Shown here: in pieces, positions 5,269 to 11,543 of the stretch
Layout: every line of letters starts with the position of its first letter
Numbering within the stretch: the first letter of the stretch is position 1
NCBI GenBank assembly: GCA_947490035.1
Contig: CANLGS010000051.1
Location: 1 to 11,570, forward strand
Direction: 5' to 3'
DNA: 11,570 bases
Source of the DNA: Gemmataceae bacterium
Lineage (GTDB): Bacteria; Planctomycetota; Planctomycetia; Gemmatales; Gemmataceae
Notes under the pieces: generated by a model
What the model was told of the DNA's origin: nothing
The model's database searches: none
What the model saw: only the letters and a program-made list of their open reading frames with translations
Position numbers and translations under genes: made by a program

Positions 5269-5280
5269 CTCCGCGCGGAG
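5269..5280. promoter_or_regulatory. 12-bp perfect palindrome CTCCGCGCGGAG covering the lipoprotein gene's Shine-Dalgarno
   Basis: It is self-complementary over all 12 bases. Its right half GGAG joins GG at 5281-5282 to form GGAGGG, the ribosome-binding site 10 bases before ATG 5293. Pairing of the two halves, or a bound protein, would hide the site. It resembles the palindrome at 3731-3742 (same C-T-Y-CGCGCG-R-A-G form, both over a ribosome-binding site). Confidence 0.3.
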
Positions 5281-5292
5281 GGTTACGCACCA

Positions 5293-7623
5293 ATGTCCGC
5301 ACGCCTCGCCGCCGTTCTTCTCCTCGCCGTCGCGGGCGCCGGCGGGTGTACGCACAACCCCGGCTACTTCCCGTACCTGCTGCCGCCCGGACCGATCCAG
5401 CAGACCCACGCGAAGCCGCGATTCGGCACCACCCGCGACTTCGACCCGAAGGCGTGTAAGCTCGACGTGAAGCCCGGCGGCCTCGCCACCGCGCCGCTCG
5501 GCTCGCAAATCATCCTCGTCGCCACCGTTTACGACAAGGACGGCACCCCGCGACGCGACCGCCGCGTGGAGTGGATGATCGAAGGGCCGGGTAACATCGT
5601 CGAAGTCGATGAATCCGGTGTCACCGCGGGTCGCGGATATAAAGTCGATAACAAGTACGCGGTGTCGTACACGTCGTACATTCCGAAGACGATCACGCGC
5701 GGCAACGACGACCCGAAGGATGATGTCGCCGTCGAGCCTGGGCAAACCTTCGTGGTGATTACCTCGGCGATTCCGGGCGAGACGGTGGTGACCGCGTACG
5801 CGCCGGAGGTGTTCAACTGGGACAACGGGCGCGTCGTCACGAAGGTGATGTGGGGCGACGCGCGGTTCAAGTTCCCCGAAGCCGCGACCGCGCGCGTCGG
5901 TGGCGAAGCGACGCTCGCGACCAGCATCAACCCGACTTCGGCGGATGCCGGCAGTGCCTTCCGCGTGCGCTACCGCGTGCTCGACGGACCGGCCGCGGTG
6001 CTGGTGTCGCGGAGCGCCGAAGGCACCGTCGCGGCCCTCGCCGGCAGCGGCGGGAAAGAGGCCGAAGCGTTCACCGACGCCAACGGCGAAGCGGCCGTGC
6101 GCCTGATCCAAAGCGACCCGAAAGCCGGCAAGACGCGCGTCGCGATCGAGGTCGTGAAGCCGCCCGAAAGCGGCGTCGGGCCGGGCACCGTCGTCGGCCG
6201 AAGAGAAACCACCGTCGAGTGGGCAACCGCCGAAGTGAAGCTGAAGGTGAACGCGCCGCCGGTCGCAAGCGTCATCGGCACGTTCCCGGTCACGGTGTCG
6301 CTCGACAACGCCACCGCCGTGGAGAGCAAGGACGCCCGCGTGCGAATCACGCTGTCCGACGGCGCGACGCTCGCGCGCAGCGAACCGCCGCCGGTCCGAC
6401 AGGACGACAAGGGCGGGTTGGTCTTCGACGTTCCCCCCGTTAGCGGGAAGGGCAAGCAATCGATCCAACTTCAGGTGAAACCCGCGAAGGTGGGGCAGGT
6501 CACCATCAGCGCGGAAGCGGTCACCGCCGACGGGATGCAGGCCAGCACGACCGCGACCACGCGCGTCGAGCAGGGGAAACTGCAACTCGTCCTCGAAGCG
6601 CCGCCCATCGTGCTGGCGGGCGAGCGCATCCCGGCGCGCATCTCGGTTACGAACGGCGGCGCGGCCCCGGCCGAGAACGTGACCGTGTGGGCACGGTTCG
6701 ACGACGGGCTAACGTCCGCGTCGGGGCGCAGTCCGGTTGAACTCACTGTGGGCACGATCGCGCCCGGCCACACGAAGACGCTCGACCTTCCGCTGACTGC
6801 GAAGGCGACGGGCAGGTACGGCATCCGCGCGACCGCGACCGGCGACGGCAACCTGTCGGCCGCGGCCGAACCGCTCGCGGTGGAGGCGCGGCGGACCGAA
6901 CTCGCGGTCGCGATCACCGGGCCGAAGCTCGCGTACCTCAACCAGCAAGTGACGTGGTCAATCACGGTCGCGAACCGCGGCGACGCACCGCTGTCGAACG
7001 TGGTGGTGCGGGCTACGCTGCCGCCGGAAGTGAAGATCACCGGCGCGGACGGCGGCACCGTCGGCCCCGGTTCGGTGGAGTGGAAGCTCGCGGACCTGCA
7101 ACCCGGCGCGATGAAGTCGTTCAAATTGGAAGGCGACGCGATCAAGCTCGCGCCGCAGGCGTCGGTGACGGTGGCCGTCCTCGGCGACGCGACCAGCAAC
7201 GGCAAGGCGGTGGGCACGCCGGTCGAGGGCCGTGCGGAAGCGGCGGTCGCGGTGATCGGCACGCCGGCGCTGTCGCTGGAACTCGCGGCCCCGCCCGGTC
7301 ACGTCGAAGTGGGCAAGCGCGTCCGGTTTCAGATTCGCGTGAAGAACCAGGGCACGGTGTCGGCGCGGAATATCGACGTGAGCGCGCTTGCCCCGCCGGA
7401 GTTGAAGCCGTTCCGCGGCACGGGCGCCGGCGAGGGCCGCATCGACGGCACGCGGGTCGTGTGCCCCACAATCGAGGAGTTGCAGCCCGGCGCAACACTT
7501 ACTTTCACAATCGAAGTGGACGCGGTCCAGGCGGGCGACGCCCGGTTCACGGCGGAAGTCAAGGCCTCGCACCTGCGCAACCCGCTGAAGGAAGAACAGT
7601 CCGCGCGCGTCACCGGGAAGTGA
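5293..7623 (+). CDS. Large probable lipoprotein with Ig-like and DUF11/CARDB-like beta-sandwich repeats
   Basis: 776 residues. The N-terminus MSARLAAVLLLAVAGAGGC is a lipoprotein signal peptide with Cys19 as the lipidated residue; A-G-G-C is a loose lipobox because Ala replaces the usual Leu/Val at -3. An Ig-like segment follows (about 68-110, VATVYDKDGTPRRDRRVEW), then DESGVTAG and a second block (about 195-290) ending in EAFTDANGEAAVRL, like invasin/Big-type domains. At least three C-terminal repeats of DUF11/CARDB type start near 432 (PARISVTNGGAAPAENVTVW), 537 (WSITVANRGDAPLSNVVVRA) and 660 (RFQIRVKNQGTVSARNIDVS). Each repeat has V-x-N-x-G-x-A followed by a strand and an L-x-P-G turn. No catalytic motif, C-terminal anchor or sorting signal is seen, so it is probably a structural or adhesive envelope protein. 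GGAGGG sets the start. The gene ends with TGA and is followed by a hairpin. Confidence 0.85.
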   Translation: MSARLAAVLLLAVAGAGGCTHNPGYFPYLLPPGPIQQTHAKPRFGTTRDFDPKACKLDVKPGGLATAPLGSQIILVATVYDKDGTPRRDRRVEWMIEGPGNIVEVDESGVTAGRGYKVDNKYAVSYTSYIPKTITRGNDDPKDDVAVEPGQTFVVITSAIPGETVVTAYAPEVFNWDNGRVVTKVMWGDARFKFPEAATARVGGEATLATSINPTSADAGSAFRVRYRVLDGPAAVLVSRSAEGTVAALAGSGGKEAEAFTDANGEAAVRLIQSDPKAGKTRVAIEVVKPPESGVGPGTVVGRRETTVEWATAEVKLKVNAPPVASVIGTFPVTVSLDNATAVESKDARVRITLSDGATLARSEPPPVRQDDKGGLVFDVPPVSGKGKQSIQLQVKPAKVGQVTISAEAVTADGMQASTTATTRVEQGKLQLVLEAPPIVLAGERIPARISVTNGGAAPAENVTVWARFDDGLTSASGRSPVELTVGTIAPGHTKTLDLPLTAKATGRYGIRATATGDGNLSAAAEPLAVEARRTELAVAITGPKLAYLNQQVTWSITVANRGDAPLSNVVVRATLPPEVKITGADGGTVGPGSVEWKLADLQPGAMKSFKLEGDAIKLAPQASVTVAVLGDATSNGKAVGTPVEGRAEAAVAVIGTPALSLELAAPPGHVEVGKRVRFQIRVKNQGTVSARNIDVSALAPPELKPFRGTGAGEGRIDGTRVVCPTIEELQPGATLTFTIEVDAVQAGDARFTAEVKASHLRNPLKEEQSARVTGK

Positions 7624-7655
7624 GCGCCGCCCCGTGCGTCAAGAAACACAACGAC

Positions 7656-7685
7656 GCGGGCCGGAGGTTTTCACCTCCGGCCCGC
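7656..7685. terminator. Hairpin terminator, probably bidirectional
   Basis: GCGGGCCGGAGGT (7656-7668) pairs perfectly with ACCTCCGGCCCGC (7673-7685), 13 bp with a 4-base loop. It begins 33 bases after the lipoprotein stop. Read on the minus strand the loop is GAAA, a GNRA tetraloop, and the RNA continues into a U-rich tail (GUCGUUGUGUUUCUU), so it fits an intrinsic terminator best in that direction. On the plus strand no U-run follows. It may therefore stop both converging transcripts. Confidence 0.65.
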
Positions 7686-7737
7686 TCGCGTTCTCGCGGC
7701 CGTTTACTTCTCGACCTGATGCGCGGAAGGCTCACGG

Positions 7738-7837
7738 CACCGCCGCGGGATCACGCTGGAGCGCGGCATCGGAACCACGACCGGCGGGGTTGCCCCAGAC
7801 CGATGCCGCGCTCCAGCGTGATCCCGCGAAAGCGGTG
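7738..7837. repeat. Perfect 29-bp inverted repeat with 27-base loop
   Basis: The arms 7744-7772 (CGCGGGATCACG, then CTGGAGCGCGGCATCGG) and 7800-7828 are exact complements. Six further bases, CACCGC (7738-7743) and GCGGTG (7832-7837), extend the stem past a three-base bulge (7829-7831). The loop (7773-7799) contains AACC/GGTT, which could extend it inward. There is no U-run, and the long loop is unlike a terminator, so a dispersed MITE/REP-like palindrome is the likelier reading. Confidence 0.8.
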
Positions 7838-7875
7838 CTGGAACAGCCTTCCCCGCGACGCACTGAGTAGCATTC

Positions 7876-7916
7876 GCTCGGGCGACGCAACATCGCCCTG
7901 GTGGAAACCACCGAGC
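7876..7916. other. Compact three-way-junction fold
   Basis: GCTC (7876-7879) pairs with GAGC (7913-7916). Inside lie two directly adjoining hairpins: GGGCGA (7880-7885) with TCGCCC (7893-7898), loop of 7, then one T, then GGTGG (7900-7904) with CCACC (7908-7912), loop AAA. Every base except one T and the loops is paired. It lies 71 bases past the stop of the minus-strand pseudopilin gene. It lacks the length and conserved loop bases of a tRNA. Its role is unknown; it may be a 3' stabilising fold. Confidence 0.5.
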
Positions 7917-7986
7917 TAAACCGACCGCGAGAACGTCATTACACTAATCCCGTGCGCACGCCAACGCAAGGCGCGACACCGCTTCA

Positions 7987-8934
7987 TCAGAAGTCGATCA
8001 CCAGAGCCAGGCCGTCGCCGATGCTCGCGGTGAACGGGTACACGCCCATGCTCACGCCCGCGTGGACCGCGTGAACCGATCCGTCGGCGAACAGCATGTT
8101 CACGCCGTTGATGTGCGGCGACGAGAAGTCCTCCGCCACCCCCGCTTCCGCGCTCGGCGGGTGCTGCCGGCACGCGTGCCCCAACACCTTCGCCGCCCCG
8201 ATGTTCGACGGGATGCCGCCGTAGTTCGCGGTGTCGTTCGCCGAGCGCCACGTCGAACCGGGGATCACGCCCACCCACGTCGCCATCGTGTTCTTCGCGC
8301 TCTTCTCGCCCACCGCGAGCGTGTTGCTCAGCCCGTCCGTCACGTCCGCGATCCGCGTCCGGCTGTTGCGGTAGAACATCCCCTTCCCGCTGATCCCGTC
8401 GATGGTCAGGTGCGTCGTCAGCACCGACGGCGACTCCGCGAGGAACGGCGTGTTGCCGTAGCACGCGACGTAGTTCGACCGCGCCAGCGGCGTCGTGAGA
8501 CCGGCCGCGTTGGTGAACTCGGACACCGCAATCGGGTCTTGTCGCGGGTCCGACGGGCACCGCAGGAACGGCACGCTCGCCTGCCGCACGGTGTCGTGGT
8601 TGCCGCTCAGGGTGATCGGCTTCGTGAAGTCGATCAGCCGGTACAGGTTGTCCTGCTCCAGATCGGGCAGGAGGTGCGCCGCCCACCCCCACCCCGTACC
8701 GGCGTCGCCGTTCGCGGCGGTCGAAGTGTACCCCGGCGGAAACGCCCCCGCGCGGTCGTGGTGGTTGTGGAGCGCCAACCCGATCTGCTTCATGTTGTTC
8801 TGGCACTTCAGCCGCGCGGCCGCTTCGCGCACCTTCTGCACCGCCGGTAACAGCAGCCCGATGAGAACCGCGATGATCGCGATCACCACCAGCAACTCGA
8901 TCAGCGTGAAACCCGATCTTGGAACCCGCTTCAT
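7987..8934 (-). CDS. DUF1559 prepilin-like protein with H-X9-DG motif
   Basis: 315 residues. The type IV/type II pseudopilin leader is MKRVPRSG, then FTLIELLVVIAIIAVLIGLL. The peptidase cut would fall between G8 and F9, and the conserved glutamate (fifth mature residue) is E13. The stem continues as LLPAVQKVREAAARLKCQNN, then the usual DUF1559 (PF07596) marks: MKQIGLALHNHHD, FPPGY, GWGWAAHLLPDLEQ, a CPSDPR segment and TDGLSNTLAVGE. The C-terminal processing-associated motif is H274 with D284-G285, that is H-INGVNMLFA-DG. These proteins occur in large numbers in planctomycete genomes and are thought to be envelope-associated and handled by a type II-like pathway; individual roles are unknown. 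No secretion genes are beside it, so it is probably a stand-alone copy. Its own promoter candidate lies at 8986-9013. The start ATG at 8934 is fixed by the leader, although the ribosome-binding site is weak. Confidence 0.95.
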   Translation of the reverse strand: MKRVPRSGFTLIELLVVIAIIAVLIGLLLPAVQKVREAAARLKCQNNMKQIGLALHNHHDRAGAFPPGYTSTAANGDAGTGWGWAAHLLPDLEQDNLYRLIDFTKPITLSGNHDTVRQASVPFLRCPSDPRQDPIAVSEFTNAAGLTTPLARSNYVACYGNTPFLAESPSVLTTHLTIDGISGKGMFYRNSRTRIADVTDGLSNTLAVGEKSAKNTMATWVGVIPGSTWRSANDTANYGGIPSNIGAAKVLGHACRQHPPSAEAGVAEDFSSPHINGVNMLFADGSVHAVHAGVSMGVYPFTASIGDGLALVIDF

Positions 8935-8985
8935 GTGAATTGACTCTGTCGTAGCTCAAGTGAATCGTTTCGTTAGTCTAAACTA

Positions 8986-9013
8986 AGTATCGAATTCGCC
9001 GGTGCGTTGTCAA
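8986..9013 (-). promoter_or_regulatory. Candidate sigma70-type promoter of the DUF1559 gene
   Basis: On the minus strand TTGACA (9013 to 9008, a full consensus -35) is followed after 16 bases by GATACT (8991 to 8986, 4 of 6 to the -10). The segment is clearly richer in A and T than its surroundings. Transcription would start some 45 bases before the ATG at 8934. Just inside the leader is the inverted repeat TTAGT/ACTAA (8973-8977 and 8982-8986), which touches the -10 and could be an operator. Confidence 0.5.
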
Positions 9014-9040
9014 CTCTTTGCTGTCGCGAATTACCGAATG

Positions 9041-9060
9041 GCGGCGACGGGCGGCGACGG
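9041..9060 (+). repeat. Two tandem copies of GCGGCGACGG
   Basis: The exact 10-base unit occurs twice in a row and then breaks off as GCGCC, in the leader of the LRR gene. Shortly after lies TAAACT (9070-9075), a possible weak -10. The repeat is short and GC-rich, so it may be chance or replication slippage. Confidence 0.5.
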
Positions 9061-9102
9061 GCGCCGTGCTAAACTGGGGTTATCACCTACGCGGAACCCC
9101 AC

Positions 9103-10353
9103 ATGCAGACCGAAGCGGAAGCGTTCCTCCAGCGCATCCGGGCGTACCCGGACGACGACGCGCAGCGGCTCATTTTCGCCGACTGGCTCGACGAAGAGGG
9201 CGACCCGCGCGGGCAGTTCATTCGCGTTCAACTCGCGCTCGCGCACCTGGCCGAACACGACCGCGCGGGCGACAACCTGCGCATCGAAGAGCGGCAGTTG
9301 CTCGCGGTACATCGCGACGAGTGGGAGGCGCAGTTCCGCGGGCTGGTGACGGGCGCGGTGTTCCGCCGCGGGTTCGTGGACGAGGGCAAGGTCGCGGCCC
9401 GGCAGTTCGTCCGGCACGCCGACGAAATCTTCGCGGTCAGTCCGGTGCGGCACGTTCACCTGCTCGATGTGGGCGAAAGCCTGCCGGCCGTGGCGCAGTG
9501 CCCGTTCCTGAGCCGGCTGTCGGCGCTCACCGTATACGCGCAGCACGCGGGCGAACCGCTGGCGCGGGCGCTCGCGCGATCGCAATACGTCGCGAATTTG
9601 AAGGTGCTTCACCTCGGCCGCAACCGGCTCGCTGACGACGCGGCCGAACTGCTCGCCACTTCGCCCCACCTCGCGGCGCTGGAAGAACTCGACCTGAGCG
9701 AGAACGAGATCGGCGGGACGGGCGCCCGCGCGCTGTCGTCGTCGCCGCACCTGTCGCGGCTGGCGCGGCTCGAACTGCGCGAGAACCGGCTCGGCCCGGC
9801 CGGGGCGGAATCGCTGGCCGGCTCCGAACGGCTGGTCGCGCTCCGCCGGCTGGGGTTGAGCGACAATGAGGTCGGCGCGCCGCGCCTGTTCTCCCTGTCG
9901 CGCGCACACGACTTACTCCGCGTGCCGGTACTCGACCTCGCGATGAACGGCCTGACCGCCGCCGGGCTGCAAGCCGTCTTCGCCCGCCCGCCCGGCGCCG
10001 ACCCCACGGCGGTGCGACTCGAAGAGCTTCACCTCGGCGCGAACATGCTGGACGACGCCGGCGCGCGGGTGCTGGCCCAGTGCCCGCACCTGGCGACCCT
10101 CACCGCGCTGACGCTGACGAACTGCGGCATCGGGGACGAGGGCGCGCGGGCGCTGGCGAATAGCCCGCACCTGAACCGCGTCGCGCTCCTCGACCTGAGT
10201 AACAACCCGCTCGGCGATATCGGCTTCCGGGTGCTGCACAACAGCACCCACTGGCGCGGGCTGCGGCAACTGCTCTACTCGCCCATGAGTGTGTCGCAGC
10301 ACATGCGGGACGTTCTGAACCGGAAGTACAACCGCCCGGTCCGGCGCGTGTAA
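9103..10353 (+). CDS. TIGR02996 repeat-companion domain plus leucine-rich repeat protein
   Basis: 416 residues, no signal peptide, probably cytosolic. Residues 4-48 form the TIGR02996 domain known mainly from Gemmata-type genomes: EAFLQRIRAYPDDDAQRLIF, then ADWLDEEGDPRGQFIRVQ. A helical linker follows. From about 165 to 390 there are eight ribonuclease-inhibitor-type leucine-rich repeats, most exactly 27 residues long, of the form L-x-x-L-x-L-x-x-N-x-(L/I)-x-x-x-G-A-x-x-L-x-x-S-P-H-L-x-x; the fifth is stretched to about 32 by a Pro-rich loop (RPPGADPTAVR). LRR horseshoes bind proteins, so a scaffold or recognition role is likely; the ligand is unknown. It is transcribed divergently from the DUF1559 gene across 168 bases. 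The short leader CGGAACCCCAC gives a weak ribosome-binding site for ATG 9103. The next gene follows after 99 bases. Confidence 0.9.
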   Translation: MQTEAEAFLQRIRAYPDDDAQRLIFADWLDEEGDPRGQFIRVQLALAHLAEHDRAGDNLRIEERQLLAVHRDEWEAQFRGLVTGAVFRRGFVDEGKVAARQFVRHADEIFAVSPVRHVHLLDVGESLPAVAQCPFLSRLSALTVYAQHAGEPLARALARSQYVANLKVLHLGRNRLADDAAELLATSPHLAALEELDLSENEIGGTGARALSSSPHLSRLARLELRENRLGPAGAESLAGSERLVALRRLGLSDNEVGAPRLFSLSRAHDLLRVPVLDLAMNGLTAAGLQAVFARPPGADPTAVRLEELHLGANMLDDAGARVLAQCPHLATLTALTLTNCGIGDEGARALANSPHLNRVALLDLSNNPLGDIGFRVLHNSTHWRGLRQLLYSPMSVSQHMRDVLNRKYNRPVRRV

Positions 10354-10355
10354 TC

Positions 10356-10400
10356 TGGAACGACGGCGTGCCCGGCGGCGTCTATCGTTCCAACGCCGGG
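10356..10400 (+). other. Interlocked complementary segments (possible pseudoknot)
   Basis: TGGAACGA (10356-10363) pairs with TCGTTCCA (10385-10392), 8 bp. CCCGGCG (10371-10377), inside that loop, pairs with CGCCGGG (10394-10400) outside it, 7 bp. Such crossing stems are the layout of an H-type pseudoknot. It lies in the leader between the LRR and STN genes, about 50 bases before GTG 10453. In DNA this GC-rich the second stem could be chance. Confidence 0.3.
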
Positions 10401-10441
10401 TCACGCCCGCGCGTTGAGCATTCGCCACGTCTTTCCCTTCC

Positions 10442-10445
10442 GGAG
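10442..10445 (+). promoter_or_regulatory. Shine-Dalgarno GGAG setting the GTG 10453 start
   Basis: GGAG lies 7 bases before GTG 10453. The in-frame TTG 10414 further upstream has no such site, and starting there would bury the signal peptide behind 13 extra residues, including several Arg, His and Pro. Confidence 0.65.
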
Positions 10446-10452
10446 AACACCC

Positions 10453-11442
10453 GTGACCGTTCGCACGCTCGCCACCGCCGCGTTGTTCGTTGCGCTGGGC
10501 GCCGCCCTCGCGCAGCCGCCCAAGCCGGTCGAAGCGGTTCGCGCCCCGGCCCCGCCGCCGCCCCCGGAGAAGATCGACATCCCCAAACGGCTCGCCGCCC
10601 GCGTCGAGGTCGAGAAGGGGTTCGAGGGGAAGTTCCGCGACGCGGTGAAGATGTTCGCGGACAAGTACGAACTGCCCGTGGTGCTGACCCGCGCGGCGGT
10701 GGAACGGAGCGACAGCGACGACGGCCCCCGCGGTGACCAGGAAGTGAAACTACCTCGGCTCGCGAACGTGAAGGTCGAGACGATCCTCGCGACGCTGTGC
10801 GAACAGGCCAACACCAAGTTCCTCGTGTACCCGGACCACATCCGGATCGTGCCAGACGTACACGCCGCCTACGAGTCGGGCGCCCTCACCATCAGCACCG
10901 ATCCGAACGACGAACCTCCGCTCCTCTCGCAGGTCGAACTGGTCCGCACCAGGCCGCTCACCAAGCGCGGGCTAGTGAACGCGACCTTCAAGAACAAGCC
11001 GCTGGCGGAGGTGCTGGAGGAGATCGCGGAGGCGACCGGGGCGAACGTCGCGGTGTCGCCGCTCTTGCCGGCCGCGGTGCGCCAGGCGCCGGTCAGCGTG
11101 CGGTTCGCGAACACGCCCGTCGATGCCGCCGTCCGCACGCTGTGCGAGATGACCGAGACCGGCGTGATCGAGGACGCGAACGTGTTGCTGGTCACCACCC
11201 GCGAGCGCGCCGCCGCCCGCGCGAAGGACGAGGCGCAGAAGCTGAAGGACAAGCAACCGCAACAACCGCTGCCGAACGGGTTCTTGCCCTCTGGGTTCGG
11301 TTTGCCAGCCGCGGCGCCGGCCGACGCCGCCGAGATTGCCAAACTGAAGGATCAGAACGAGCAACTCACCAAGCAGGTGACGGCACTCGTGAAGGTGGTC
11401 GAAGAGCTTCAGAAAACGGTGAAGAAGCTGTCCGAGAAGTGA
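10453..11442 (+). CDS. Exported protein with two STN/secretin-N-like domains and C-terminal coiled coil
   Basis: 329 residues from GTG 10453, chosen because of the spaced GGAG and because it gives a clean signal peptide (TVRTLATAALFVALGAALA, cut before QPPKP). A Pro-rich linker (22-47) follows. Two related alpha/beta modules come next. The first, about 57-137, has FRDAVKMFADKYELPVVL, LANVKVETILATLCEQ and FLVYPDHIRIV. The second, about 175-253, has VNATFKNKPLAEVLEEIAEA, VSVRFANTPVDAAVRTLCE and VIEDANVLLVT. The pattern 'x-L-x-N-x-(P/K)-(V/L)-x-x-(V/I)-L-x-x-(L/I)' closing on a V-x-x-x-x-(I/V)-x-(I/V)-x-x strand is that of the STN short domain found before secretin and TonB-receptor barrels. No barrel follows. 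Instead there is a Pro/Gly linker and a heptad coiled coil (294-329). It is probably a periplasmic protein that forms oligomers. It may share a transcript with the LRR gene or start in the 99-base gap. Confidence 0.75.
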   Translation: MTVRTLATAALFVALGAALAQPPKPVEAVRAPAPPPPPEKIDIPKRLAARVEVEKGFEGKFRDAVKMFADKYELPVVLTRAAVERSDSDDGPRGDQEVKLPRLANVKVETILATLCEQANTKFLVYPDHIRIVPDVHAAYESGALTISTDPNDEPPLLSQVELVRTRPLTKRGLVNATFKNKPLAEVLEEIAEATGANVAVSPLLPAAVRQAPVSVRFANTPVDAAVRTLCEMTETGVIEDANVLLVTTRERAAARAKDEAQKLKDKQPQQPLPNGFLPSGFGLPAAAPADAAEIAKLKDQNEQLTKQVTALVKVVEELQKTVKKLSEK

Positions 11443-11451
11443 GAGTTTCTT

Positions 11452-11543
11452 GAAGGCGAGCGGGGGGCGTAAGCCCTCCGAGTGCGTGGCAACTCATTTC
11501 GGTTGTGACGCACTCGGAGGGCTTACGCCCCCCGCTCGCCTTC
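11452..11543. repeat. Perfect 36-bp inverted repeat with 20-base loop
   Basis: The arms 11452-11487 (GAAGGCGAGCGGGGGGCGT, then AAGCCCTCCGAGTGCGT) and 11508-11543 are exact complements. The loop holds CAAC (11490-11493) and GTTG (11502-11505), which extend the stem inward past two unpaired bases. It starts 9 bases after the preceding stop. Neither side has a good U-run. It is unrelated in sequence to the palindromes at 137-902, 3643-3713 and 7738-7837. A recent MITE/REP-like insertion is likely, since no pair has decayed. Confidence 0.85.

Larger units (their letters stand above)
7624..7986. other. 363-base convergent intergenic region without a gene, dense in folds
   Basis: The plus-strand lipoprotein gene and the minus-strand pseudopilin-like gene both end here. 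No frame has a ribosome-binding site and family-like protein; open frames only cross the palindromes. It holds three separate structures, listed individually: a 13-bp hairpin at 7656-7685, a 29-bp perfect inverted repeat at 7738-7837 and a three-way-junction-like fold at 7876-7916. The remaining bases, 7917-7986, show nothing I can name. Confidence 0.7.

Noticed and set aside
5155..6585. A 476-codon minus-strand open frame under the lipoprotein gene
   Set aside because: Shadow of the plus-strand beta-sandwich gene; its composition is Arg/Asp/Gly-rich and low in complexity.
7634..7870. A 78-codon plus-strand frame in the convergent intergenic region
   Set aside because: Made largely of the terminator hairpin and both arms of the 29-bp palindrome; no ribosome-binding site or family likeness.
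7876..7916. tRNA or tRNA-like gene
   Set aside because: Only 41 bases, with a 4-bp closing stem, two arms and no T-loop or CCA-end features.
6954..7919. A 321-codon plus-strand frame overlapping the end of the lipoprotein gene and the intergenic folds
   Set aside because: Out of frame with clear lipoprotein repeats, Arg/Gly-rich, and it runs through the 29-bp palindrome.
11452..11543. Ordinary intrinsic terminator after the STN gene
   Set aside because: 36-bp perfect arms with a 20-base loop and no U-run are unlike one, although it may still stop transcription.
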